From Streptantibioticus silvisoli (lineage in GTDB: Bacteria; Actinomycetota; Actinomycetes; Streptomycetales; Streptomycetaceae): DNA of 64,000 nucleotides. Positions 8,194-18,400 of the stretch are shown one piece after another. The translations under genes and the position numbers were made by a program. The notes under the pieces were generated by a model. The model saw nothing but the letters and a program-made list of their open reading frames with translations. It had not been told where the DNA came from and did no database searches. Every line of letters begins with the position of its first letter. The stretch's first letter is position 1. The stretch is taken from the NCBI RefSeq assembly GCF_027947535.2, contig NZ_JAAGKO020000017.1:1-64000 (forward strand). The letters are read 5' to 3'.

Positions 8194-9402
8194 ATGTCCC
8201 AGCGCACCGATGTGAAGGCGCTCCATTTCGCTGTCTTCGTTTTCCCGGATTTCGGTCACGTCAATCCGGTGCTGCAGACCGCTCGTGAACTGATGGCCCG
8301 CGGAGATCGCGTCACATTCGTGATCGACCGCCGTTTCGCCCCCCTCGTCGAGGGTACGGGCGCCCGGGCCGTGGTCTACGACTCCGAGCGAGGCGATTTC
8401 TACCGGGCCGCGGTTCCCTCCCCCGACCAGCTGGCCGCCGACGGCTACGCCCTGCTCATGGAAACCATGGACAAGGTCTACCCGCTCGCCATGGCCGCCT
8501 TCCAGGAGGACCCGCCCGACGTCGTGCTCTACGACTTCGAGTCGGTCATCGCGGCCCGCATGACCGCCTACCGGCTGGGCGCGGTGTCGGTGCAGTTCTT
8601 CCCCAGCCACGCGGCGAACGACTCCTTCTCCCTGCGGGCGCAGATGTGGGACGCGGAGAACCCGGTCATGGTCAAGGGCGCCCACGCGGTCGTCGACTTC
8701 GTGCGGACCAACGGCGTTGCCGACGCCGACCTGGGACGCTTCGCCAACGAGTGGGACGACCGCAACCTGGTCTTCCTGCCGAAGCTGTTCCAGATGCAGG
8801 GCGACATCTTCGACGACAGCTACGCCTTCACCGGCCCCACCGTCACCGAGTACGCCGGCCCGGCCTGGACGCCGGCCCGTGACAGCGAGCGGCTGGCCCT
8901 GGTGTCGCTGGGCACCGAGTCCGTCGCCCGCCCGGGATTCCTCCAGGACTGCGCCGACGCGTTCGACAGCGAACGCTGGCACGTGGTGATGACCACCGGC
9001 CGCGGCGTCGACCCCGCCCGGCTCGGCCCCGTACCCGAGCACGTCGAGATCCACGCGTGGCTGCCGCACCCGGCGGTCCTGCCGCGGGCCGACGTCCTGG
9101 TCTGCCACGGCGGCATGGGCAGCGTCATGGAGGCGCTGTACTACGCCACCCCCGTCGTCACCCTGCCCCAGGCGCACGAACTCGCCATCAGCGCGCGGCG
9201 GCTGGAGGAACTGCGGGTCGGCCGGACCGTACTGCCCGACCGGTTCACCCCGGACACCCTGGCCGACGCGGTCGACGCGCTGACCACCGACCCCGACCTC
9301 GCCGGCCGCCTCGCCGAGGTGCGCACCGCGGTGCGCGAGGCCGGCGGCGCGGCGGGCGCGGCGGACCGGCTGCGCGCCTGGGCCCCGCAGCCGCGCGGCT
9401 GA
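8194..9402 (+). CDS. Macrolide-type (MGT/OleD-like) glycosyltransferase
   Basis: A GT1 enzyme of 402 residues. The N-terminal half contains FPDFGHVNPVLQTARELMARG, typical of the MGT/OleD/OleI family. The donor half has LVSLGTE, HAWLPHPAVLPRADVLVCHG with the donor-binding His-Gly pair, and the PQAHELAISARRL segment. In actinomycetes this family includes both biosynthetic deoxysugar transferases and self-resistance UDP-glucose transferases, and the sequence alone does not decide which. ATG 8194 follows a GAAGG site. It is probably co-transcribed with the epimerase, and the run ends at the hairpin at 9421. Confidence 0.9.
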   Translation: MSQRTDVKALHFAVFVFPDFGHVNPVLQTARELMARGDRVTFVIDRRFAPLVEGTGARAVVYDSERGDFYRAAVPSPDQLAADGYALLMETMDKVYPLAMAAFQEDPPDVVLYDFESVIAARMTAYRLGAVSVQFFPSHAANDSFSLRAQMWDAENPVMVKGAHAVVDFVRTNGVADADLGRFANEWDDRNLVFLPKLFQMQGDIFDDSYAFTGPTVTEYAGPAWTPARDSERLALVSLGTESVARPGFLQDCADAFDSERWHVVMTTGRGVDPARLGPVPEHVEIHAWLPHPAVLPRADVLVCHGGMGSVMEALYYATPVVTLPQAHELAISARRLEELRVGRTVLPDRFTPDTLADAVDALTTDPDLAGRLAEVRTAVREAGGAAGAADRLRAWAPQPRG

Positions 9403-9420
9403 ACCCGCCGGCCGCACGCC

Positions 9421-9465
9421 GAAAGCGGCCCCGCTCCCCCTCATCGGGGGAGCGGGGCCGCTTTC
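9421..9465. terminator. Bidirectional hairpin terminator
   Basis: A perfect 20-bp inverted repeat (9421-9440 and 9446-9465) with a 5-nt loop lies between the convergent glycosyltransferase and 3-dehydratase genes. The arms begin and end with GAAAG/CTTTC, giving short A and T tracts on either strand, which suits a factor-independent terminator used in both directions. Confidence 0.9.
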
Positions 9466-9478
9466 GCAGCCGGTCCGG

Positions 9479-10780
9479 TCAGCGGTGACGCGTGGCGAAC
9501 TCGGTCAGGGTCGCGATGCTGTGGTCGAGCATCTCGTCGGTCAGCCCGGGGAAGACACCGATCCAGAAGGTGGCCTCGGCCATCGTGTCGCTGTTGGTCA
9601 GCGGCCCGCTCACCCGGAACTCCCGCTCCTGGTAGGCGGGGTGACGGGTGAGGTTGCCGGCGAAGAAACGCCGGGTGGCCACCTTCGCCGACTCCAGGTG
9701 GTCGATCAGCTCCTTGGGGGCGAACGGCGCGTCGTCGAGCACGGTGATGGCGAAGCCGAACCAGCTCGGGTCGCTGTCCGGTGTGGGCTCCGGGAGCAGC
9801 AGGTGCGGCACCCCGTCGAGCCCGGCCCGCAACCGCGCCCAGTTGTGGCGCCGCGCCGTGCCGAAGTCGTCGATCTTGGTCAGCTGGTTGAGCCCCAGCG
9901 CCGCCTGAAGGTCGGTCGACTTCAGGTTGTAGCCGATGTGGGAGAAGATGTACTTGTGGTCGTAGCCCTCCGGCAGGGTGCCCATCTGCTGCTCGAACCG
10001 CTTGAAGCAGCGGTTGTCCTCGCCCGGCTCGCACCAGCAGTCCCGGCCCCAGTCGCGCATCGACTCCACGATCCGCGCCAGCACCATGTTGTCGGTCAGG
10101 ACGCAGCCGCCCTCGCCCATGGTGATGTGGTGCGCGGGGTAGAAGCTCTCCGTCGCCATGTCGCCGAACGTGCCCGTCAGCTGCCCGCGGTAGGTGCTGC
10201 CCAGCGCGTCGCAGTTGTCCTCGATGAGGAACAGGCCCCGGTCGGAGGCGAGTTGGGCCATCTCCTGCACGGCGAAGGGGTTGCCGAGCGCGTGGGCGAT
10301 CATGATCGCCTTGGTGCGCGGCCCGATCGCCTGCTCGATCCGCTCCACCGAGGCGTTGTAGGTGCCCAGCTCCACGTCGACGAAGACCGGCACCAGGCCG
10401 TTCTGCAGGATGGGGTTCACCGTGGTGGGGAAGCCCGCGGCGACGGTGACGACCTCGTCGCCCGGCACCAGCCTGCTGTCCTCCAGCTGGTGGGAGGTCA
10501 GCGCGCTGACCGCGAGCAGGTTCGCCGACGATCCGGAGTTCGTCAGGTGCGCCTTGCGCAGGCCGAAGTACTTGGCCAGCGCCCGCTCGAAACGCCGGGA
10601 GCTGACCCCGGCGGCGATGCGCATGTCGAGGGCGGCCTCCACGAGGGCGACCCGGTCGTTCTCGTCCAGCACCGCGCCTGATGCCATGACGGGCGTGACG
10701 CCCGGGATGAATCCCGACGTCACGTTGTTCTGGTGGTACGCACGTACCTGGTCGAGGATCTCGGTCTTGTCGTTCCCCAT
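9479..10780 (-). CDS. NDP-hexose 3-dehydratase (E1/RfbH-SpnQ type, PLP and 2Fe-2S)
   Basis: Removes the C3 hydroxyl of an NDP-4-keto-6-deoxyhexose using a PMP cofactor and one 2Fe-2S cluster. The fold is that of the DegT/DnrJ/EryC1 aminotransferases, but His218 (FYPAHHITMGEGG) stands where aminotransferases have the PLP lysine, the hallmark of the E1 subfamily. Cys190, Cys248, Cys250 and Cys258 reproduce the C-x57-C-x1-C-x7-C cluster motif exactly. It is 433 residues from ATG 10780, preceded by AGGAGG. No 2,3-dehydratase is visible, so the sugar could be 3,6-dideoxy, or 2,3,6-trideoxy if that gene is elsewhere. The reductase partner is also not seen. Confidence 0.95.
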   Translation of the reverse strand: MGNDKTEILDQVRAYHQNNVTSGFIPGVTPVMASGAVLDENDRVALVEAALDMRIAAGVSSRRFERALAKYFGLRKAHLTNSGSSANLLAVSALTSHQLEDSRLVPGDEVVTVAAGFPTTVNPILQNGLVPVFVDVELGTYNASVERIEQAIGPRTKAIMIAHALGNPFAVQEMAQLASDRGLFLIEDNCDALGSTYRGQLTGTFGDMATESFYPAHHITMGEGGCVLTDNMVLARIVESMRDWGRDCWCEPGEDNRCFKRFEQQMGTLPEGYDHKYIFSHIGYNLKSTDLQAALGLNQLTKIDDFGTARRHNWARLRAGLDGVPHLLLPEPTPDSDPSWFGFAITVLDDAPFAPKELIDHLESAKVATRRFFAGNLTRHPAYQEREFRVSGPLTNSDTMAEATFWIGVFPGLTDEMLDHSIATLTEFATRHR

Positions 10781-10910
10781 CGGCCGCGGCCTCCTGTGGG
10801 TAGCAGCGGGGACGTTCGGCGTTGCGCGGCCGTCGGCGACCGCTCCCCGGTGTCCGGTTCGGTTGGACGGGTCCACATCAGCACCTGTCGGCCGCCCGAT
10901 CCAGTCGGGG

Positions 10911-10994
10911 CCCGGAACTCTAGGGAACCACCAAAAGGACGCGCGCCACCTGGCGCCCGCGGCACCCGGCGTGCGGCCCGGCGCGCTCTAGGGA
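10911..10994. promoter_or_regulatory. Divergent promoter region with two CTCTAGGGA elements
   Basis: The 306-bp gap 10781-11086 separates the 3-dehydratase and the acyltransferase. It contains a near-copy of the 2764-2785 element at 10911-10932 and a second core CTCTAGGGA at 10986-10994, 68 bp away in the same orientation. On the minus strand the core reads TCCCTAGAG, and its TAGAGT part could serve as a -10 box about 140 bp before the dehydratase start, as at the P450 gene. The rest of the gap shows nothing I recognise. Confidence 0.5.
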
Positions 10995-11086
10995 AAACCT
11001 CAGTGCCCCGGAGGCGATGCTGGAACGGCAGATGCCCGGGTACGCCCGCGGCGTCGTTCGCCCGATGATCCAGGGAGCCGTGTCGC

Positions 11087-12445
11087 ATGAGTACAGCCCG
11101 CCGCTCCGCGCGTTCCAGAAGCCGCGGCCCCTCCTTCATCGTGCGGGCGGGGTCGGCCTCCGGGGAACGGGTGCGGCTGAGCGTCCTCGACCTGCTCACC
11201 GGCACGTTCGCGACATCACGGGTGTTCTTCTACCGCACCGCCCTGGACGGCGCGGCCCTGCGCGCCTCGCTCGCGCGCACGCTCGCACACTATCCGCTGC
11301 TCACCGGGCGGCTCGCCCGTGACGCCGACGGCGGACTGAGCGTGGTGTGCAACGACGCCGGCGCGGTCTTCGTCGAAGCCGACGCGGACGCGCCGTTGCC
11401 CGACTACGACTACGACAGCACGGTCGACAAGCGCCTGCTGCGCAACGTCAACCCCTTCATGGCCGTCGGGCACGACGAGCCGGTGCTGACGGTGAAGCTG
11501 ACCCGGATGGGCGGCGGCTGCGCGCTCGGCGTCGGCATCAACCACAGCGTCGTCGACGGCACGGCCTACATGACGTTCATGCAGCACTGGGCCGCCGAGC
11601 ACCTGGGGCTGGAGCACCCGGCACCCTGCCACGACCGGGCCGTGCTCGACTCGCTGGCCTCCCTGGCCCGACCGGGCGCCGAGGAGCACAGCGACCAGTA
11701 CGCGGTGGTCGGCCGGCGCCAGAAGCTCGCCTTCCTGTGGCGGGTCAACAAGGGCGCCACCGGGATGCGGACCGTCGGGATGCGGTTCACCGCCGGCGAG
11801 ATCGGCGCGATCAAGGAGAACGCCCAGGCCGGGCTCGCCGGCACCGGCAAGTGGGTGTCGTCGGCGGACGCGCTGACCGCCCACCTGTGGCAGGTCGCCG
11901 CGGAACTGCGCGACCGGCCCGCCGACAGCCGCGAACGCCTCGGCATCGTCATCGGCGCGCGCGCCGCCCTGAAGGGCGACCTGCCCGAGGCCTACTGGGG
12001 CAACGTCGTCACCAACGTCCGGCCCGGCATGGCCGCCGGCGAACTGCGCGCGGCCCCGCTGTCCACCGTGGCCACCGTGCTGCGCGAGTCGCTGGACGGC
12101 GTGACCGGCGCCGTCATGCACGACGAGATCGGCTTCCTGGAGTCCCAGCGCCGGGCCGGCCGGGTGAAGGGCGTGATGAGCCGGATGGCGCTGGAGGCGT
12201 TCGACAGCACCGTCGCGGTCAACAACCTCGGCAGACTCCCCGTCTACCGGATCGACTTCGGCACCGGCCGGCCCTTCTGGTGCCAGTACCCGCCCAACCT
12301 CATCCCCTGGACCTTCCGCATCAACGCCACCCCCGACGACGACGCCGGCCGCGACGTGCAGCTGACCCTGCCGCGCGAGGTGGCCAAGGCGTTCGACGAC
12401 CCGCACTGGGACCGGCGCCTGCACGCCTACGCCGAGCCGAGCTGA
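11087..12445 (+). CDS. BAHD-like acyltransferase
   Basis: A 452-residue CoA-dependent acyltransferase-like protein of the transferase/HxxxD superfamily. It carries the two BAHD signatures: H153SVVD157 as the catalytic HxxxD, and DFGTG at 390-394 close to the structural DFGWG motif. The N-terminal LSVLDLL and the LARTLAHYPLLTGRLARD segment also resemble plant and fungal BAHD enzymes. It would most simply acylate a hydroxyl of the sugar or aglycone made by this cluster. ATG 11087 follows AGGGAG. It is convergent with the giant secretion-locus gene, only 32 bp apart, so it marks the cluster boundary. It could also be a stand-alone acquisition. Confidence 0.8.
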   Translation: MSTARRSARSRSRGPSFIVRAGSASGERVRLSVLDLLTGTFATSRVFFYRTALDGAALRASLARTLAHYPLLTGRLARDADGGLSVVCNDAGAVFVEADADAPLPDYDYDSTVDKRLLRNVNPFMAVGHDEPVLTVKLTRMGGGCALGVGINHSVVDGTAYMTFMQHWAAEHLGLEHPAPCHDRAVLDSLASLARPGAEEHSDQYAVVGRRQKLAFLWRVNKGATGMRTVGMRFTAGEIGAIKENAQAGLAGTGKWVSSADALTAHLWQVAAELRDRPADSRERLGIVIGARAALKGDLPEAYWGNVVTNVRPGMAAGELRAAPLSTVATVLRESLDGVTGAVMHDEIGFLESQRRAGRVKGVMSRMALEAFDSTVAVNNLGRLPVYRIDFGTGRPFWCQYPPNLIPWTFRINATPDDDAGRDVQLTLPREVAKAFDDPHWDRRLHAYAEPS

Positions 12446-12477
12446 GCCGAGCCGAGCCGAAGCTCCGGCCCGCCGGG

Positions 12478-15400
12478 TCAGGGCGCCGGCACCGGCATGC
12501 CCACCGTCACCACGGCGCCGGCCGGTACCGGGCCGCCGGTGGCCGGCGGTCCGGCCGCGGCGGACGGAACGACGCTGACGGCGTCGGCCGGCACGTCGGC
12601 GCGCCCGGCGGCCCGCAGCGCGGCCAGGTGCGTCGCCAGCGCGGCCCGGAACGCGGCTGCGGTGGCCTCGGCGCGCTGCCGGGCCAGCCGGACGGACAGC
12701 CCGAAGTGCCGCAGGCCGTCCCGGACGACGTCGGCGTGCCCCTCGACGGTCAGCACGGGTACCGGCCCACCGCGTTCCACGCTGCCGACGGCGAGCTCCG
12801 CGACCTGGCGTGCCGCGCCGTCGAGGGACTTCAGGGCGGCCGGCGACAGGGCGGCGGTCTCGCCGTCGAACGGGAACGTCCCGCCGCCGACCCGCTGCAC
12901 CCGGGCGGCCGGCGGTGGCGGTGGCGTGCCGGACGGCCCGTGGGCCGACGGCTTCCGCGTCGGTCCGTGCGACGGAGACGGCGACTGCGAATGCGACGGG
13001 TTCTGCGGGTGCTTCGGGGCCGGTCCGGGGGCGTGCCCGCTCGGGTGGCCGTTCTGCCGCCCGTGCCCGACCGGGGCGGGCCGCGTGGACGCGTCGTAGT
13101 GGTTGTGCCCGTTGTAGTGCAGGTCGACCAGCGGGGCGCCGCGCGGACCCACGACCGCCCGCGCGACCGGACCGTCCGCGGTGGGCTGGACGATCCGGAA
13201 CCGTACGCCCAGTGCGTGCGCCAGCAGCCCGGGGAACATCTCACCCGCGTCGTCGGCCCAGCCCTGGTTGTGCGGGTCCCAGTTGCTGATGGCGTTGACC
13301 AGGCCGTGCAACTCCGGCTCGGTGAGCGGGCCGTGGACCGCGGTCTGGGTCGCCGCCACCCGCAGGCCGTGGTCCGGCAGGCTCTCCAGCGGGATCGGGC
13401 CGCCGCGTCCTTGGAGGTAGTCGAACTGCTCACGCGGTGAGAGCGCGTCGTCCGTCAACTGCGGTCCGCCGAGGCCCTGGACGGTCCGCACCGGCACCTG
13501 CGCCTCCGCGATCGCCCGCGCCGTCGCCGGGTCCACATCCTGCTCGTCGGTCAACTCGGCGATCCGCGCGTCGAGATACATCCGGCGCAGCGTCATCGGC
13601 GGAAACCAGTCCTGCGACCGTACCGACTCCACCCCCCGCGCACGCAGCGACGCCAACAGCGCGTCACGGTCGGCGCCCGCGAACTGCGCCGCGATCGTGG
13701 CCTGTTGGCTCTCGTGGTAGGACAGCACCACGTCCTGCGGCAGTTCCTCGCGCGGCGTCGACAGGACGTGGTCGAGCACCAGGGAGCGCAGCGCCTCCGC
13801 GCTCCGGCCCAGCACCGAGTCCGGTGCCACCCGATTCCCCCGTCCGGCCCGCCGGTCGACGCCCGACAGCACGCCCGCGTGCAGCGTGTGCGCGTCGCCG
13901 TGCTGCCCGCCCGTCCCGGCCCGCTCGATCAGCGCGTGCGGCCACAACTCCGCAGGCGTGCTCGCCAGCGCCGAGTACAACAGACACCGCCCGTCACCCG
14001 GCACGGCCACCCGCTCGCCGAAGTCACGTTCGCCGTCGGTGAGTTGGTCGTCCTGCTGGTCGTCGGACCGGTGGTCGTGCTGGTCGTCGTCCCGGTGGTC
14101 GTGCTGGTGGAGGCTCTGGTGGTCGCCGGTGGTCAGGTCAGGCGGACCGGTGGGGTGGTTGACGGTGGTCAGGTCGGGCGTTTCGGTGCCGTGGTTGACG
14201 GTGCCGGTGTCCGTGGAACCGGGGTGGCGGGAGAAGACGAGGGTGGCGTTGTGGTTGTCGGGGGTGAAGCGCAGCAGGGGTTCGCCGTCCGGGCCGCGGT
14301 GGGAGTCGACGATCTTGCTGAAGACCTTCTCGCTGAACGGGCTGCGGGGGGCCTCCCAGTACATGTGGGCGCCGTGCATGACGGCCATGTCGCTGGCCTT
14401 CATGTCCTGCCAGGTGTTCTCGTACGTCGTCGGGCTCAGTCGGGAACCGCCGGGGGTGGAGATATCGAAGATGTCGTGGTCGCCGGTGATCGGCTTCCAG
14501 GTCCCGCTGTCGTCCTTGCCCTCGATGAGCCCGTCCCGGACCCGGAAGCGGTCCTGCTCCGCCAAGTGCCGCAAGGTGGGGGCGAGTTCGTTGAACTCGT
14601 CGAGGCGCTGGTGGTGACGGGACTCGACGGTGTTCCACGACGAGTCGTCGTCCAGGGCGCCGCGTCGGGGCAGCGTGGGCTCGAAGTAGCCGACGAGGCC
14701 GATGTGTTCGGGGTTGGCGCCGAGGCGGACGTCGGTGTCGTTGATCGTCTTGGCCTTGATGTCCTTCGGCTTGGGCAGCATGCCCTTGTCGAGCCAGTGC
14801 GGCGCCGACGGGTTGGTGGGCCGCACGTCGATGACGAGGTTGCGCTCCCGGGCCTTCTGGCGGAACTTGTCGAAGTTCTTCTGCGGCATCCCGTACGTCG
14901 TTCGCGCCTGCTGGGGCGTGACCGTACCCGGATGCCCGTCGCCTCCGGCGCCGCCCCGGTCCCCGGCGCCGTGCCGCGGGACGACGGTGGCGTGGTCGAC
15001 GGGGGGTTGGTCGACGGTGCCGTGGTCGCCGACGGTGTGGTCGACGACCGTCTGGTCCTCGCTGCCGTGGTCCCCGGTGTCCTGGTCACTCACCGTCCGA
15101 TCACCGACCGTTTGGTCGCTCACCGTCCGGTCATCCGTGTGCGACGCGGTGTCCACGGGCGATTCGGGGGGTGCCGTCTTCGCGGTCCAGTAGTAGACGT
15201 GGCCGTCGGTGGGGACCGGGGTGCCGTAGGTGCCGTCGTCGTCGTACTTGACGGTGGTGACGCGCACGGGCTGGCGCATGAGGGACTGCGGGCCCTTGAC
15301 GGTGGCCTTGCCGGGCTCTTCCGCGGTCTTGCCGTGCGGCATGGCCGGCGGGGCCAGCGGGCGGCCGGTGACACCGGGGGCGAGGGTGACCGGCGCCTTG

Positions 15401-18400
15401 CTCTCCAGGCTCTCGTCGCGGTCGAACTTGACCGCGTTGGCGCCGGGGAACGGCACGACCACGGCGGGGTCGCCGGTCACCGCGAAGCCGTCGCTGGGGG
15501 TGACGTTCCAGTTGTACGCGGTGCCGGCCGACGTGGACGACTCGCCCTCGGTCCTGACGGTGATCTCGTCGCCGCCGTCCGGCCGTTCGCCGATCTCCTC
15601 GGCCGGCCCGGTCGGCTCGATCACCGATCGCAGTCCGGTCCTGCCGTCCTGGCCGAGCGGCACCGTGCGGTAGCCGGCGGGCGTCTTGAGCTGGTGGAAG
15701 ACGGTCGGGAGCGTCTGCGGGGAGAACGCCTGGCGCAGTGACGTCTGCTGTTCCAGCGGCAGCCGCTGCTCGGTGCGCAGCGGGTTGCCGGCGTCCAGGC
15801 GCGAGTCGTAGACGAAGCTGTCGAGCACGCGCCGCGCCGCCGCCGGGGTCAGGCCGCCGGCCAGCCGTCCGGCGGCGCCGGTGCCCGCGTTCCACAGGGA
15901 CGAGGAGGCCGAACCCATCCGGCCCAGCACCCCGTCCCCCCACGGGCGCGGGGTGGTCAGCGCGGTCGTGGCGTTGTCCAGCAGGTCCCCGGAGTGGTCG
16001 AAGCCGATGAGGTCGTGGCCGTCGTCGAGCGACTGCTGCCACTGGGCGCGGTCGGCCGCGGAGTGCGCGGGGATCTGCTGGAGTTCGACGGTGTTGCCGC
16101 CGTCCGTCACCCCAAGGCCGTGCTGCTGGGTGCCGGGCGCGGTGTGCGGGGCGGGGGAGGGCGTGCCGGGCGCCCGGGTCATCGAGGTGGGCACCCACGC
16201 CTCGACCCGCCAGGACGGTACGACGTCGCGCGGGCGTTCGGGCAGGTGGTGGAAGCGCTGGTACTCGTTGCGGCGGGTGACCGTGACCTCGAACCGCATG
16301 TGGGTGCTGAACTTCGAACTGCCGCCGAACTTCGACGTCTTGTGGCCGACCTCGGTGGTCAGCCCGGAGTCCGCGCCGGAGTTGCGGCTGCCCTCGCCGC
16401 CCACCCCGGGCGCCCAGGTGGCGTTGCCGAAGTGCTCCTTGTCGGACGGCCCGCGCACCGAGGCGCGGAAGTTGCCCTCGGCGCCGAGCGACCAGTTGCG
16501 GCCCGAACTGCCCTTGACCGTCTGCGAGAAGCCGGTCTTGCGGGTGGTCTCGGCGTCGGAGCGCTGCCCCTCGTCCCGCCAGCCGTCCTGCGGGACGCCG
16601 CGTACCAGGACCTCGGTGACCGTGCGGTTGGTGCGGGTCTCCTCGACGTGCTGGGCCAGGATGCCCTTGCCGAGCAGGTCGTCGGGGTGCGCGGCCAGGT
16701 GGTCGGGGGAGAAGGTGTCGGCGAACGGCAGCGCGGCCCGCGGTACCGCGTCGTCGGCCTGCGGGCCGCGGATCTGCCGGTCGATCTCCCGCAGGATGCC
16801 GTCCGTGTCGCCGAAGCGCATGCGGGTCCCGCCGGTCACGCCGTTCTCCAGCAGGACCGCCTGCCGCGGCTCGGGCGGCGGGGCCAGGCTGTCGTCGGGC
16901 TCGCCCGTCCGCTCCTCGGGCGGCGTGCCGTCCTCACCGGTGCGCTGCCCGCCGCCCGGTCGGTCCCGGGTTCCGAGCCCCTGATCGCCCCGCCGCCCTT
17001 CGTTCTGCTGTCCTTCGTGCCGGCCGCCGCCGAGGGCGCGGACGTCGTCGTCGGAGAGCAGGACGAGGACGCGGTGCTCGCTGTGGGTCGGCTCGCCGTG
17101 GGTGGTGGTGCCCTTGGCGTCGGTGACCCGGCCGACGATGGTCAGGTGCGCGTCGGCCTCGTAGACGTGCCAGGTGCCCTCGTGGGACGTCTTGAGCGAC
17201 GACGTCGCCTTCTGCTTGGACGTCTCACCGCCGCTGCCGCCGTACGAGCCCTTGGCCTTGACGCCGCCGCGCACCTGGTAGCTGGAGCGGTGCGGGTCGT
17301 GCGGGGTGGGCGGGACCTTGAGGAAGTCGCCGCCGACGCCGCCGCGGACCGACAGCGACGACTTGCCGGCCACCGAGACGGACGTGCTGGACGTGGTCTC
17401 CACGTCGAGCCTGCCCTTGCCCGGCAGGGTCTCGCGGTAGGTGAAGCCGTCCAGGCGGGTGCGTACCGACAGGCCGACGGTGTCCCGGTTGCGGCCCGAA
17501 CCCACGTGCTCGTCACCGGTGTTGGTCCAGCCGCTGTGCGAGGCGGAGATGTTCGCCTTCAGCTGGTCGTGGCCGCCGAACGCGTCGAGCGCCGCACCGA
17601 GGTCGGGAACGGTGACCTGGTGCCCGTCGCCCTCCTGGTGTCCCGCGCGGTGGCGGTAGGCGTTGTGCAGCGCCCTCGCGGCCTGCTGCCGGAAGTCGTC
17701 GCGGTCGCCGACGTGGCGGATCGTGTGCGCGGCGGGAAGGTGGTCCAGGGCCGGGTGCCGCGGCGCGGTCGGCGAGTCCTGCGGCGGGCGCACCTCGACG
17801 GTCAGGTGGCCGCCCGGCCGGACCGTCCGCACCTGCTGCGCGTGCGGCGACACCGGCAGCGTGGAGACCGCCGTCGTCGGGTCGCCCTCCTTCGCCTCGC
17901 CGACCAGCACGTCGTACGACACCGGGTAGCCGTAGGTGTCGCCGGTGCCCTCCAGGCTGAACTCCCGGCTGGTCTCGGTCTCGTGACCGGTGGTCACCCC
18001 GTGCGACGGCGCGTAGGAGCCGTCGGCGTTGGCCAGCAGGTAGCCGCGCTGGACGTCGAAGTGGTCCAGCGAACCGCGCAGGTTGCCGCTGCCGCTGACG
18101 GTGTGCTTGCTGCCGCGGGTGACCGACGCCTCGGAGGAGAAGGACCGCTTCTGCCCGTCCTTCGCCGTCGAGGTGCCGCCGGCCAGGTGGTGCCCCTCGC
18201 CCGGGTCGGCCCGCACCAGGACCTCGTACGTCCTCGCCCTCAGCCCCGGCAGGTGCGAGCTGTCCAGGGTGATCCGGTACGTGCCGTCCAGCAGGTCGGG
18301 GCCGGCGCCGCGCAGGGCCGACGCCGACAGCCGCTCGTGCAGGGTCCGCAGGTTGTCGACGGCCTGCGGCGGTACGCGGTGGCCGCCGGCGTCGACGTCG

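Noticed and set aside
12446-12480. GCCGA pentamer repeats as a terminator or att site
   Set aside because: Only a short direct repeat; no stable inverted repeat, and no integrase nearby.
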